Positions 9,111-19,560 are shown, counted from the first letter of the stretch. The stretch: 64,000 nucleotides of DNA from Pseudonocardia broussonetiae (GCF_013155125.1 NZ_CP053564.1:2487501-2551500), one strand, 5' to 3'. Numbers and translations: made by a program. Notes: generated by a model from the letters alone, not told the origin.

Positions 9111-9800
9111 TCACGGCCCCGACACCGTCCACGGCGGCCCCTCCCACCGCTCGCCCTCGCGCCCGGGCAGGGCGTCGAGGCCGGGCAGCGCGTCGAGGTC
9201 GGGCAGCGCGTCGAGGTCGGTCAGGGGCTCCGGGAGGTCGTCGGGATCCTCGACGAGGCGCCGCAGCGGGTCGAGCGGATCGCCGCCGTACCGCTCCGCG
9301 AGCCGGACGAGCGCGCCGAGCAGCTCCGCGGTCTCCCGGTAGGGCAGGAAGCACTCGCACTCCACCTGCCGCGGCGCGCCCGCAGGCAGCGGACGGCCGT
9401 CCTGGTCGAGCCCGCCCGCGCAGCACAGCGGCTTGCGCAGCTCGGCCAGCGGGTCGGACGACGGGTCGAGCCGGCCGGTGGCGTGCAGGGCGTCGAACCA
9501 GCTCCACATCGCTTCCGGCACGCCGTCGGGGACGAGGCAGCGCCGCCGGGAGCACCAGGTGGACAGGTCGGCGCGCAGCGCGCCGGCGACGCCGGTCCGT
9601 GACCAGCGCGTCGGGGAGCCGCGCCGGTGGTCGGCGACCGCGCACACCAGGGCGAGCAGGTCGGGATCGGCCTCCCGGTCGTGCGCGGCCAGCCAGTCGA
9701 GCGCGGCGTCGATGAGGGTGCGGTGCCGCTCGCGGTCGGGGGCGACGGCGTCGGCGAGGGCGACGGGCGGAGGGACGGGCTGTCGGGTGGGTCGCGTCAT
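9111..9800 (-). CDS. Hypothetical protein with LDALP repeats
   Basis: A 229-aa acidic, non-membrane protein I do not recognise. It begins MTRPTRQPVPPP; the centre is helical, with a cysteine-containing CECFLPYRETAELLG and RKPLCCAGG. The C-terminus carries a tandem array of the type DLDALPDLDALPGLDALPG, encoded by three ~18-bp direct repeats near nt 9168-9215. It lies opposite to and between tsaE and tsaB, and shares a 129-bp divergent promoter region with tsaB that contains two DnaA boxes. No role can be inferred. Confidence 0.65.
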   Translation of the reverse strand: MTRPTRQPVPPPVALADAVAPDRERHRTLIDAALDWLAAHDREADPDLLALVCAVADHRRGSPTRWSRTGVAGALRADLSTWCSRRRCLVPDGVPEAMWSWFDALHATGRLDPSSDPLAELRKPLCCAGGLDQDGRPLPAGAPRQVECECFLPYRETAELLGALVRLAERYGGDPLDPLRRLVEDPDDLPEPLTDLDALPDLDALPGLDALPGREGERWEGPPWTVSGP

Positions 9801-9851
9801 GGCGGCGACGATCCGGCGGGCCCCCGACAGGACCGGCCCGGCGTCCCGCAG

Positions 9852-9879
9852 TTGTCCACATCGCCGGGAGTTGTCCACA
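9852..9879 (+). promoter_or_regulatory. Two tandem perfect DnaA boxes
   Basis: TTGTCCACA occurs at 9852-9860 and again at 9871-9879, same orientation, 19 bp apart start to start. This is the actinobacterial DnaA-box consensus. The pair lies in the 129-bp gap between the divergent hypothetical gene (start 9800) and tsaB (start 9930). It may be a DnaA-controlled promoter or a DnaA-titrating site; there is no other sign of an origin here. Confidence 0.6.
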
Positions 9880-9929
9880 GGTCGGCGGCCGCCCGACACG
9901 GCCCGGGCCGACGCTCGTAGCCTGGGCGG

Positions 9930-10598
9930 GTGCTCGTGCTGGCCCTGGACACCGCGACGCCCGCCGTGACGGCGGGCGTCGTCGAACTGACGGCGGACGC
10001 GGTCGTGCCGCGCTCGGCGCACGTCGTGCACGACGCCCGCAAGCACACGGAGCTGCTGATGCCCGCGGTGCTCACCGCCTGCGCCGACGCGGGGATCGCG
10101 CTGCGCGAGGTCGGTGCGGTCGTCGTCGGCACCGGTCCGGGGCCGTTCACCGGCCTGCGGGTCGGGATGGTCACCGCCGCCGCGCTGGGCGACGCGCTCG
10201 GCGTCCCGGTGCACGGCGTGTGCTCGCTCGACGCGATCGCGGCCGACGTCACGGCGCAGGGGGAGACGGGGCGGCTGCTCGTCGCCACCGACGCCCGCCG
10301 CCGCGAGGTCTACTGGGCGGTCTACGACGCCTCCGGCGCCCGCACCGACGGGCCGCACGTCGAGGCCCCGGCGTCGCTCGCCGAGCGCGGGCTCGCGGTC
10401 GCGGCGGCTGCCGGCGGCTCGGCCGAGGGGCTCGGGTTCCCGGTCCGCGGCCCGGCGTCCCCGTCGCCCGCAGGCCTGGTGGCGGTGGCCGCGCCCGCCC
10501 TGCGCGCCGGCGTCGACCCCGGGCCGCTCGAACCGCTCTACCTGCGCCGGCCCGACGCGGCCCCGCCCGGGGCGCGCAAGAAGGTGAGCACCGGATGA
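9930..10598 (+). CDS. tsaB: tRNA t6A biosynthesis protein TsaB
   Basis: TsaB is the non-catalytic partner that stabilises TsaD. The 222-aa product carries the actin-like ASKHA fold: [16 protein letters not shown], the HTELLMP segment, [16 protein letters not shown] and [13 protein letters not shown] 9930 is supported by the conserved N-terminus. Its ATGA overlap with rimI and the GTGA overlap of rimI with tsaD make a tightly coupled three-gene operon, the classic actinobacterial arrangement. Confidence 0.95.
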   Translation: MLVLALDTATPAVTAGVVELTADAVVPRSAHVVHDARKHTELLMPAVLTACADAGIALREVGAVVVGTGPGPFTGLRVGMVTAAALGDALGVPVHGVCSLDAIAADVTAQGETGRLLVATDARRREVYWAVYDASGARTDGPHVEAPASLAERGLAVAAAAGGSAEGLGFPVRGPASPSPAGLVAVAAPALRAGVDPGPLEPLYLRRPDAAPPGARKKVSTG

Positions 10599-11059
10599 CC
10601 GCGCCCACCGTGCGGATCGACGACCTCCGCGAGTCCGACGCGCCGCGCTGCGCCGAGCTGGAGGCGCTGCTGTTCCCCGGCGACGACCCGTGGAGCGAGA
10701 ACGCGTTCCGCGAGGAGGTCCGGATGGGCCACCTCTACCGCGCGGCCCGCGAGGGCGACCTGCTCGTCGGGTACGCCGGGCTCGCGTTCGTCGCGGGCCC
10801 GCCGCAGGCCGAGGCCGAGGTGCACACGATCGGCGTCGACCCGGCGCACCAGGGCCGGGGCGTCGGCCGCGCGCTGCTGCGCGAGCTGCTGGCGGTGGCC
10901 GACGCCGAGCGGGCCACGGTGTTCCTGGAGGTCCGCACCGACAACGACACGGCGCGCGGGCTCTACGAGTCGGAGGGGTTCGTCGTGGTCGGCGTCCGGA
11001 AGAACTACTACCGGCCCAGCGGGGCCGACGCGCACACGATGCGGAGGGACCCGCGGTGA
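10595..11059 (+). CDS. rimI: Ribosomal protein S18-alanine N-acetyltransferase-like GNAT
   Basis: A 154-aa GNAT acetyltransferase. The acetyl-CoA signature [19 protein letters not shown] and the [14 protein letters not shown] / VGVRKNYY C-terminal motif match RimI, which acetylates N-terminal alanine of S18 in E. coli; actinobacterial RimI can have broader N-terminal acetyltransferase activity. ATG 10595 overlaps the tsaB stop. Between tsaB and tsaD this gene is conserved; in some actinobacteria it is fused to tsaD, but here it is separate. Confidence 0.93.
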   Translation: MTAPTVRIDDLRESDAPRCAELEALLFPGDDPWSENAFREEVRMGHLYRAAREGDLLVGYAGLAFVAGPPQAEAEVHTIGVDPAHQGRGVGRALLRELLAVADAERATVFLEVRTDNDTARGLYESEGFVVVGVRKNYYRPSGADAHTMRRDPR

Positions 11060-12108
11060 TCGTCCTGGGCATCGAGACCTCGTGCGACGAGACCGGCGTC
11101 GGGATCGTCCGCCACGACGGCGCGGCGCCGGTGCTGCTGGCCAACGAGGTGGCGTCCTCGGTCGACGAGCACGCCCGGTTCGGCGGGGTGGTCCCCGAGG
11201 TCGCCTCGCGCGCGCACCTGCAGGCGATGGTGCCCGCGGTGCGCCGCGCGCTCGCGACGGCCGGGGTCACCGCGCGCGACGTCGACGCGGTGGCCGTCAC
11301 CGCGGGGCCCGGGCTCACCGGAGCGCTGCTCGTCGGGGTGGCCGCCGCCAAGGCCTACGCGACGGCGTGGGACGTGCCGCTCTACGGCGTCAACCACCTG
11401 GCCGCGCACGTCGCCGTCGACACCCTGCAGCACGGCCCGCTGCCCCCGTGCCTGGCCCTGCTCGTCTCCGGCGGGCACTCCAGCCTGCTCGACGTGCCCG
11501 ACGTCGCCGGGCCGGTCACCCCGCTCGGCGCCACCATCGACGACGCCGCGGGCGAGGCGTTCGACAAGATCGCCCGGCTGCTCGGGCTGCCGTTCCCCGG
11601 CGGCCCGCACGTCGACCGGGTGGCCGCCGACGGCGACCCGCGGGCCGTCGCGTTCCCGCGCGGGCTCACCGGCCCCCGCGACGCCCCGTTCGACTTCTCG
11701 TTCTCCGGCCTCAAGACCGCCGTCGCGCGGCACGTCGAGGCGCTGGAGCGGGCCGGCACGCCGGTGCCCGTGGCCGACGTGGCGGCGAGCTTCCAGGAGG
11801 CCGTCGTCGACGTGCTGACGGCGAAGGCCGTGCGCGCGGCCCGCGAGCGCGGGGCGGAGACGCTGCTGCTCGGCGGCGGGGTCGCGGCCAACTCCCGGCT
11901 GCGGGCGCTGGCCCAGGAGCGCTGCGACGCCGCCGGCATCGCGCTGCGCGTCCCGCGCCCGGGCCTGTGCACCGACAACGGGGCGATGGTGGCCGCGCTG
12001 GGCGCCCACCTGGCCGTGGCGGGAGCCCCGGCCAGCCCGCTCGACCTGCCCGCCGACTCCGCGATGCCGGTGACCGAGGTGCTGGTCGGAGCCGGGGCGA
12101 TCGGTTAG
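11056..12108 (+). CDS. tsaD: tRNA N6-adenosine threonylcarbamoyltransferase
   Basis: Transfers the threonylcarbamoyl group to A37 of ANN-decoding tRNAs. The 350-aa protein has the Kae1/TsaD hallmarks: [28 protein letters not shown], metal-binding HxxxH in [44 protein letters not shown] and [14 protein letters not shown] 11056 overlaps the rimI stop. Its end overlaps the convergent aldo/keto reductase gene by 4 bp. Confidence 0.97.
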   Translation: MIVLGIETSCDETGVGIVRHDGAAPVLLANEVASSVDEHARFGGVVPEVASRAHLQAMVPAVRRALATAGVTARDVDAVAVTAGPGLTGALLVGVAAAKAYATAWDVPLYGVNHLAAHVAVDTLQHGPLPPCLALLVSGGHSSLLDVPDVAGPVTPLGATIDDAAGEAFDKIARLLGLPFPGGPHVDRVAADGDPRAVAFPRGLTGPRDAPFDFSFSGLKTAVARHVEALERAGTPVPVADVAASFQEAVVDVLTAKAVRAARERGAETLLLGGGVAANSRLRALAQERCDAAGIALRVPRPGLCTDNGAMVAALGAHLAVAGAPASPLDLPADSAMPVTEVLVGAGAIG

Positions 12109-13034
12109 GCGCTCGCCGCCGTCAACCGGCCCAGCTCGTCGTCGGAGAGCTCGAGGGTGAGCGCCGGGAGCAGGTCCGCGAGCTGCCCGGGGGTGCGGGC
12201 GCTGGCGATCGGCGCGGCCACCGTCGGCCGCGCGGCGAGCCAGGCCAGCGCCACGGCCGCCACCGGCACGTCGTGCGCGGCGGCCACCTCGTCCAGCGCG
12301 GCCAGCACCGCCGTGCCCCGCTCGTCGAGGTAGGCGCGGGCGCCCTCGGCGCGGACGCTCTCGACGTCGGCGCCGCCCGCCCGGTACTTGCCGGTGAGGA
12401 AGCCCTTGGCGAGCGCGTAGTACGGCAGGCAGGCCACGCCCCGCTCGGCCAGCAGCGGCGCGAGCCCGGACTCGAACTCCGCGCGCTCGACGAGGTTGTA
12501 GTGCGGCTGGGCGGCGACGTAGGCGGCGGTGCCGGCGCGGGCGGAGAGGTCGAGCGCGCTGCGCAGGCGGTCGGCGGAGAAGTTGGAGGCGCCGATCTCG
12601 CGCACGGAGCCGGCGCGGACGAGGGCGTCGAACGCCTCCAGCGTCTCCTCCTGCGGGGTCCCCGGGTCGTCCGCGTGGGCCCAGTACAGGTCGATCCGGT
12701 CGGTGCGCAGCCGGCGCAACGAGTCCTCGCACGCGGCGCGGACGTTCGCGGCCGAGAGGCCGGGCCGGGTGGGCAGCGAGCCGACCTTGGTGGCGATCAC
12801 GACGTCGTCGCGGTTGCCGCGGGCGGCCATCCACTCGCCGATGATCGTCTCGGACTCCCCGCCGGAGTTGCCGGGTATGCGCCACATGTAGGCGTCGGCC
12901 GTGTCGATCACGGTGCCGCCCGCGGCCACGAAGCCGTCGAGGACGGCGAAGGACGCGTCGCGGTCGGCCGTCCAGCCGAACACGTTGGCGCCGAGGCACA
13001 GCCGGGAGACGTCGAGGGAGCCGATCTTCGCCAT
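12105..13034 (-). CDS. Aldo/keto reductase
   Basis: A 309-aa NADPH-dependent oxidoreductase of the (beta/alpha)8 aldo/keto reductase family. Visible are the start [20 protein letters not shown] (Asp and Tyr of the tetrad), IATKVG (Lys), [10 protein letters not shown] (His), [12 protein letters not shown], and the NADP-binding [14 protein letters not shown]. It belongs to the YajO/Tas-like group by length and motifs. Substrate unknown. It is convergent with tsaD and followed downstream on the same strand by no further gene, so it is a single-gene unit. Confidence 0.92.
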   Translation of the reverse strand: MAKIGSLDVSRLCLGANVFGWTADRDASFAVLDGFVAAGGTVIDTADAYMWRIPGNSGGESETIIGEWMAARGNRDDVVIATKVGSLPTRPGLSAANVRAACEDSLRRLRTDRIDLYWAHADDPGTPQEETLEAFDALVRAGSVREIGASNFSADRLRSALDLSARAGTAAYVAAQPHYNLVERAEFESGLAPLLAERGVACLPYYALAKGFLTGKYRAGGADVESVRAEGARAYLDERGTAVLAALDEVAAAHDVPVAAVALAWLAARPTVAAPIASARTPGQLADLLPALTLELSDDELGRLTAASA

Positions 13035-13054
13035 GCCCCGACGCTACGCCCGGC

Positions 13055-13822
13055 TCACGGCAGCAGCAGGTTCACGATCGCGACGAGCCCCACCACGACG
13101 ATGACGGCGCGCAGCACGGGCTGGGGGAGCCGACGCCCGACGCGCGACCCGACCAGCCCGCCCACCGAGGACCCGACGGCGATCAGCCCGACGACCCGCC
13201 AGTCGACCTGCTCGGGCGCCATGACCAGGAACGTCACGGCCGCCACCGCGTTGACGCAGGTCACGAGGCCGTTCTTCAGGGCGTTGAGGCGCTGCAGGGT
13301 CTCGTCGATCATCGTGCCGAGCACGCCGACGAGCAGGATGCCCTGGGCGCCGCCGAAGTAGCCGCCGTAGACCCCGACGACCGCGGTGGCCAGCAGCGAC
13401 CCCGGCCCGACGTCGGCCCGCGCCGCCCGGCCCTCCCGCCGCCGGGCCAGCCTGCGCTGGATCCACGGCTGCGCCGCGACCAGCACGATCGCCACCCCGA
13501 TCAGCGCCGGCACCACCGCCCGGAACGCCGAGGCCGGCAGCACGAGCAGCAGCACCGCGCCCGCCGTGCCGCCGAGCACCGACATCGTGCCGAGCACCAG
13601 CAGCCGCCGGCGCTGGTCGGCGAGCTCGCGGCGGTAGCCCCAGACGCTCGCCGCACCACCGGGCACGAGGCCGATGTTGTTGGAGACGTTCGCGAGCACC
13701 GGCGGGAACCCGAGCGCCAGCAGCGTCGGGAAGGTGATCAGCGAACCCGACCCGACCGCGGCGTTGATCGCCCCCGCCGCCGTGCCCGCCAGCAGGACCA
13801 GCACGGCGTCCACCGTGGTCAT
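13055..13822 (-). CDS. TauE/SafE family membrane permease
   Basis: A 255-aa polytopic protein with about eight predicted hydrophobic segments. The start LVLLAGTAAGAINAAVGSGSLITFPTLLALG, the central GVYGGYFGGAQGILLV repeat and the C-terminal GSSVGGLVGSRVGRRL are the duplicated signature of the TauE/SafE (DUF81) sulfite/organosulfur exporter family. Substrate cannot be predicted. ATG 13822 was chosen because it opens on the first membrane segment; an in-frame start at 13858 is possible. It lies 20 bp upstream of the aldo/keto reductase on the same strand and may be co-transcribed. Confidence 0.88.
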   Translation of the reverse strand: MTTVDAVLVLLAGTAAGAINAAVGSGSLITFPTLLALGFPPVLANVSNNIGLVPGGAASVWGYRRELADQRRRLLVLGTMSVLGGTAGAVLLLVLPASAFRAVVPALIGVAIVLVAAQPWIQRRLARRREGRAARADVGPGSLLATAVVGVYGGYFGGAQGILLVGVLGTMIDETLQRLNALKNGLVTCVNAVAAVTFLVMAPEQVDWRVVGLIAVGSSVGGLVGSRVGRRLPQPVLRAVIVVVGLVAIVNLLLP

Positions 13823-13923
13823 CGCGTCTCCCCCGCACCGCCGGCACCGTCGCCGCACCGCACCCTGCTCCCCGGCGGCCGCCGGTGGATAGGGCGCTGA
13901 TCACACCGAGGGGTGGGGCGCCG

Positions 13924-13958
13924 TTGAGGGATTGGCACTCTCGTGGGTAGAGTGCCAA
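13924..13958 (+). promoter_or_regulatory. CIRCE element (HrcA operator) over the groES-groEL promoter
   Basis: Inverted repeat TTGGCACTC (13932-13940) - 9 nt - GAGTGCCAA (13950-13958), matching the CIRCE consensus TTAGCACTC-N9-GAGTGCTAA with one symmetric change per arm. It sits inside a promoter TTGAGG (13924-13929) - 18 bp - TAGAGT (13948-13953), so HrcA binding would block both spacer and -10. The groES start is ~114 bp downstream. Confidence 0.93.
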
Positions 13959-14071
13959 TCGCACGTGGCGCCCGACCCCGGCACCCCGGCACCCGCGGCG
14001 GCGGGGAGCCCGGCCGGTCCCACGTCATCCGACAGCCGATACACGCACACCCTGAAGGTGAGGTCATCGTC

Positions 14072-14362
14072 GTGGCGAACATCAAGCCGCTCGAGGACAA
14101 GATCGTCGTCCAGGCCAGCGAGGCGGAGACCACGACCGCGTCCGGCATCGTCATCCCGGACACCGCCAAGGAGAAGCCCCAGGAGGGCAAGGTCCTCGCG
14201 GTCGGCCCCGGTCGCATCGACGACAACGGCAACCGCGTCCCGCTGGACGTGGCCGTGGGCGACGTCGTCATCTACTCCAAGTACGGCGGCACCGAGGTCA
14301 AGTACAACGGCGAGGAGTACCTCATCCTCTCCGCGCGCGACGTGCTCGCGGTCGTCAACTGA
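14072..14362 (+). CDS. groES: Co-chaperonin GroES
   Basis: Heptameric lid of the GroEL chamber. The 96-aa protein has [14 protein letters not shown], the mobile loop [28 protein letters not shown] and the C-terminal [17 protein letters not shown] 14072 is preceded by AAGGTGAGG at 8 nt. It is followed by groEL after 101 bp and is controlled by the CIRCE promoter. Confidence 0.97.
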   Translation: MANIKPLEDKIVVQASEAETTTASGIVIPDTAKEKPQEGKVLAVGPGRIDDNGNRVPLDVAVGDVVIYSKYGGTEVKYNGEEYLILSARDVLAVVN

Positions 14363-14382
14363 CGCACCCGGCAGTTCTGTAG

Positions 14383-16089
<1,707 letters not shown>

Positions 16090-16109
16090 TCCGACCCGCG
16101 CACACCGAC

Positions 16110-16135
16110 GGGCCACCTCCTCCGGGAGGTGGCCC
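16110..16135. terminator. Bidirectional terminator between groEL1 and whiB3
   Basis: Perfect 11-bp stem GGGCCACCTCC / GGAGGTGGCCC with a TCCG tetraloop, followed by GTTCT. It lies 20 nt after the groEL1 stop and before the convergent whiB end. Confidence 0.8.
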
Positions 16136-16166
16136 GTTCTGCGTCTCCGGCGTGGATCCGGAGGGT

Positions 16167-16493
16167 CTAGCGCGCCTCGTGCACGACCGGCGCGGAGCCG
16201 GCCATCTTCAGCGTGCGCCCGCGTCCGCGGATGATCTCGTCGCGCTCCGACTCCGACAGCCCGCCCCACACGCCGTAGGGCTCCTGCACCGTCAGCGCGT
16301 GCCGGCGGCACTGCTCCAGCACCGGGCACGCCTCGCAGACCTGCTTGGCGCGGGCTTCGCGGTTGGCGCGGGCCGGGCCCCGCTCGCCCTCCGGGTGGAA
16401 GAAGAAGCCGCTGTCCATGCCCCGGCACGATCCGTGCATCTGCCAGTCCCAGATGTCCGTGACCGGGACCGGGAGCCTTCTGATGTCCGCCAC
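16167..16493 (-). CDS. whiB3: WhiB-family iron-sulfur regulator, WhiB3-type
   Basis: A 108-aa redox-sensing transcription factor that binds a [4Fe-4S] cluster and region 4 of the principal sigma factor. The four ligand cysteines are visible in HGSCRGMDS and CEACPVLEQC; the turn GVWGGLSESERDEI and the basic tail RGRGRTLK follow. DIWDWQMHGSCRGMD and FFHPEGERG match mycobacterial WhiB3. GTG 16493 is chosen for its GGAGGGG ribosome-binding site; the long upstream open frame is shadow. It is divergent from the MerR/B12 gene, and convergent with groEL1, as in M. tuberculosis. Confidence 0.93.
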   Translation of the reverse strand: MADIRRLPVPVTDIWDWQMHGSCRGMDSGFFFHPEGERGPARANREARAKQVCEACPVLEQCRRHALTVQEPYGVWGGLSESERDEIIRGRGRTLKMAGSAPVVHEAR

Positions 16494-16626
16494 GACGATG
16501 TCCCCTCCGCTACGACCTGTTCTCGAGGTCGGTATGCCCACCCTAGAACCGCGCCAAACGTTGTTCAAGGTGTTCGTGCGAAGTGGTGCAGTTGCTCTTC
16601 CCACACCTGCCCCGCACCATGAGTGG

Positions 16627-17841
16627 ATGCACCCCGAGCCGTCGGCGGCCGCCGCCGCTGCGGCGGCCGGTCCGAGCCCCGTCGATCCGTCCACCGAGTC
16701 TTCGTCCGCCGGCACCTCCGCGGATGGGTCGATCTCGGACGATCCGGTGCCGGACGCCCCCGGGCGCGACACGCCCGCCACCGACCCGCCCGCGGCCGGG
16801 TCCGGCGACGGCGTCCCCGGGCTCACCGTCGCCGCCGTCGCCCGGCGGTTGGGGATCGCCCCGGCCACGCTGCGCACGTGGGACCGCCGCTACGGCATCG
16901 GCCCGGGCCACCACGAGCCGGGCCGGCACCGCCGCTACACCGTCGACGACGTCGCCCGCCTCGAGCTGATGCAGCACGCGCTGCTGCGCGGCGCCGCGCC
17001 CGCCGACGCCGCGGCCTACGCCCGCGACGCCCGGCTGCCCCGGCCCGACGCCGACGGGCCGCGCCGGCTCCCGCCCGCGCACCCCGGGCCGGACGCGTCC
17101 GGGGAAGGGGGCACGTCCGGGGACGAGGGCACGGCCGACGGCGGCCCGCTCCTGCTCCCCGACGACGCCGGCGACGGCCGCGCCGCCACCCGGGTCCGCG
17201 TCGGCGGCCGCGCGCTGCGGCTGCCCGGGGCGGGGCGCGAGGCCCGCGGGCTGGGCCGGGCCGCCCTCGCGCTGGACGCCGGGGCGATCCGCAGGCTGCT
17301 GGAGGAGTCGACGCAGGCGCACGGCGTCGACCACACCTGGGACGCCGTCGCCCGGCCCGTGCTGATCGCGGTGGGCCAGCGGTGGGCCGACACCGGCGCG
17401 GGCGTGGAGATCGAGCACCTCGTGAGCGAGTGCGTCACCACGGTCTTCGCGCGGCACGTCGCGCAGGCCCCGCCCGCGCGCAACCCCCGTCCCGTGCTGC
17501 TCGCCGGCATGCCGGAGGAGCAGCACACGCTGCCGCTGGCGGCGCTCGCCGCGTCGCTGGCCGACCGGCTCGTCGAGTGCCGCTCGCTGGGATCGAACCT
17601 CCCGGCCGACGCGCTCGTCGCCGCGATCCGCCGCACCGCGCCCGCCGCGGTGGTCCTGTGGTCGCAGATCCCGGCGTCCGCCGACCCCGCGCTGCTGCGG
17701 GCGCTGCCCCGCACCCGTCCGCGGTTCCGGACCTACGCCGCCGGCCCCGGCTGGGCCGACGTGGAGCTGCCGCCGCGCGTCGGGTCGTTCGGCTCACTGG
17801 CCGACGCGGCCGCGGCGCTGGCCGCGGCGGTGCTGGTCTGA
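16627..17841 (+). CDS. MerR-type regulator with CarH-like B12-binding domain
   Basis: A 404-aa protein from ATG 16627 (GTG 16570 is an alternative). Residues 1-62 are a disordered Ala/Pro/Ser tail; ~66-112 form a MerR helix-turn-helix (TVAAVARRLGIAPATLRTWDRRYG); ~115-210 are a Pro/Gly-rich linker; ~215-280 form a helical B12-cap-like domain with W253-x9-E263-H264; ~288-404 form a Rossmann-like cobalamin domain with E298-x-H300. The W-x9-EH and E-x-H residues are those used by CarH photoreceptors for adenosylcobalamin. It is likely a repressor responding to B12/light or a relative with altered ligand. Divergent from whiB3. Confidence 0.8.
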   Translation: MHPEPSAAAAAAAAGPSPVDPSTESSSAGTSADGSISDDPVPDAPGRDTPATDPPAAGSGDGVPGLTVAAVARRLGIAPATLRTWDRRYGIGPGHHEPGRHRRYTVDDVARLELMQHALLRGAAPADAAAYARDARLPRPDADGPRRLPPAHPGPDASGEGGTSGDEGTADGGPLLLPDDAGDGRAATRVRVGGRALRLPGAGREARGLGRAALALDAGAIRRLLEESTQAHGVDHTWDAVARPVLIAVGQRWADTGAGVEIEHLVSECVTTVFARHVAQAPPARNPRPVLLAGMPEEQHTLPLAALAASLADRLVECRSLGSNLPADALVAAIRRTAPAAVVLWSQIPASADPALLRALPRTRPRFRTYAAGPGWADVELPPRVGSFGSLADAAAALAAAVLV

Positions 17842-17903
17842 CCCGCCCCGCCGCACCCGGCCCCCTCGACACCGCGGCCTTCGGCCCGGACCCGGGTGCC
17901 GTC

Positions 17904-18797
17904 GTGCGGCTCGCTCCCGCCGCCCCACCCGGGGAGCGCTGGCGCGCGGCCGTCGTCCTCGGGGGGCAGGGCCGCTTCGCCGCCGCGGTCACGCTCCTGC
18001 GGGAGCTGCTGGCCGACCCACGCACCCCGCGGGCGGTGGCGGCGCACGCCGCGGTGACCCTGGCCGCGCACCGCCGCCAGCAGGGCGGGCACGCGCTCGC
18101 CCGTCCCCTCGACGCCCGCGGGCTGCGGCTGGCGGCCGCCGCCCCGCCCGGGCCGCCGTGCCCGGACGGCACCGACGCCGGCGCGGCCGTCGTCGACGCG
18201 CTCGTGGGACTGGCCGCCGACGCCCTCGGGCTCGGCGACCCGGCGGCCGGGCGGCTGCTCGACGCGGCGCAGGAGCGGGGGCACCCCTCGTGGCGGACCG
18301 CGGTGCGCATCGGCTGGGTGCGGGCCGAGGCGGCGCTGTTCGCGGGGCAGGCGGCCCGCGGGCTGGAGCCGGCGGAACGGGCTCTGGAGCGGGCCCGGGC
18401 CGACGGCGGGCTGCGGCACGTCGTCAAGTCGCGACTCGTGCTGGCCGTCGTCCGCGCCGTGGCTCACCCGGACGGAGCAGTGCTCACTGAGCTGGACGCC
18501 GTGGCCGAGGCGGCGTCCGTCGCGGGACTGCTCCCCCTCGTGGGGCCCGCCCGGCTGGCTGCGGCCGACCTCGCCGACCGCATCGGATCGCCGAGCGTCA
18601 CCGGATCGTCACTGAACGCAAACGACGGGGCGGCCGACCGGTCCGACGAAGCGGTGAACGGCCGGTCGAGCGGTCCGGCGCGCCGACGACACGCCGCGCA
18701 ACTCTCGGCGAGCGTCCTCTACCAGCTCAGCGATCCCGTGGGGAGGGGCCTGATGGGGGAGTCGGTGCAACCTGTGCCACGGGCCCCAGTACTGTAA
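17904..18797 (+). CDS. Helical repeat protein (Rv3415c-like position), unknown function
   Basis: About 297 aa, Ala/Leu/Arg-rich, made of helical pairs such as AAVVLGGQGRFAAAVTLLRELLADPRTPRAV and GWVRAEAALFAGQAARGLEPAERAL, which look like degenerate TPR units. The C-terminal ~70 residues turn Ser/Asn/Asp-rich. The frame is open from about 17838, directly behind the MerR/B12 stop, but no ATG/GTG/TTG occurs before GTG 17904; the true start is uncertain and a CTG at 17838 in a CTGA overlap cannot be excluded. Position between whiB3 and sigD matches M. tuberculosis Rv3415c, also of unknown function. Confidence 0.7.
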   Translation: MRLAPAAPPGERWRAAVVLGGQGRFAAAVTLLRELLADPRTPRAVAAHAAVTLAAHRRQQGGHALARPLDARGLRLAAAAPPGPPCPDGTDAGAAVVDALVGLAADALGLGDPAAGRLLDAAQERGHPSWRTAVRIGWVRAEAALFAGQAARGLEPAERALERARADGGLRHVVKSRLVLAVVRAVAHPDGAVLTELDAVAEAASVAGLLPLVGPARLAAADLADRIGSPSVTGSSLNANDGAADRSDEAVNGRSSGPARRRHAAQLSASVLYQLSDPVGRGLMGESVQPVPRAPVL

Positions 18798-18963
18798 TTA
18801 CTCCATTCGGAACTTCGTCACCCACATGACGAGTGCCACTCGGCGCAACCCTCCCGAATGGAGGGCACAAATGGGCCCTGATCGTGTCAAGGTGGAGCGG
18901 TCACCCGCCGATGCGTGGGGTGACACATCACCCGGCTGCAGGAAGCTGCAGGAAGGAATCGTC

Positions 18964-19560
18964 GTGACGACGGTACTCATCTGCGACGATCGTCGCAGCG
19001 TCCGCGAAGGCCTGACCCGCGTGATGTCCGCGGTGCCGGGGGTGCATCGGATCGATTGCGTTGCGCACGGGGACGAGTTGCTGGCCCGGTTCTCCCGGCA
19101 GCCGGTCGACGTTGTCCTGGTAGGCACCCAGCGTGCGGTGCCCACCGGGGTGGAGGCGACGCGACGACTGGTCGCCGCTCACCCCCAGGCCAACGTGATC
19201 GTGTTCGGGGCCCCCGACGACGCGGGCAGCATCGCCGCGGCCATCGCGGGCGGGGCCCGCGGTTACCTGCGCTGGGACGCCTCGCGTCCCGAGCTCGTGG
19301 CCGCACTCGCGCACACGCTCGCGAGCACGGCCGTGCCCACCCCGCGGGCGCCCACGGACCCGGGCGTCCAGCTCACCGAGCGCGAGCTCCAGGTGCTCCG
19401 CGGGATGAGCCAGGGCAAGAGCAACGGCCAGATCGGGCGGGAGCTGTACCTGTCCGAGGACACGGTCAAGACCCACGCCCGCCGGCTGTTCCGCAAGCTG
19501 GGCGTGCGTGACCGCGCCCAGGCGGTCGCCCACGGCTTCCGTCGCGGCCTGGTCTCCTAG
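18964..19560 (+). CDS. bldM: Orphan BldM-like response regulator without phospho-acceptor Asp
   Basis: A 198-aa receiver-LuxR protein closely resembling Streptomyces BldM, which controls sporulation genes alone or with WhiI. The receiver keeps the acidic pair (CDD, residues 8-10), but residue 54, where the phosphorylated Asp should be (VVLVGTQ), is Gly, and the conserved Lys region reads GYLRWDAS. The C-terminal HTH (LTERELQVLRGMSQGKSN, LSEDTVKTHARRLFRKLG) is intact. GTG 18964 is preceded by GGAAGGA; an upstream in-frame ATG at 18826 is rejected. No kinase gene lies nearby. sigD follows. The name is by similarity. Confidence 0.82.
   Translation: MTTVLICDDRRSVREGLTRVMSAVPGVHRIDCVAHGDELLARFSRQPVDVVLVGTQRAVPTGVEATRRLVAAHPQANVIVFGAPDDAGSIAAAIAGGARGYLRWDASRPELVAALAHTLASTAVPTPRAPTDPGVQLTERELQVLRGMSQGKSNGQIGRELYLSEDTVKTHARRLFRKLGVRDRAQAVAHGFRRGLVS

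Noticed and set aside
9168-9215. Short direct repeats as a regulatory array
   Set aside because: They lie inside the hypothetical gene and code for LDALP repeats.
18937-18956. GCTGCAGGAA direct repeat before bldM-like as an operator
   Set aside because: It is two copies only, overlaps the ribosome-binding region, and has no dyad symmetry; kept as chance duplication.
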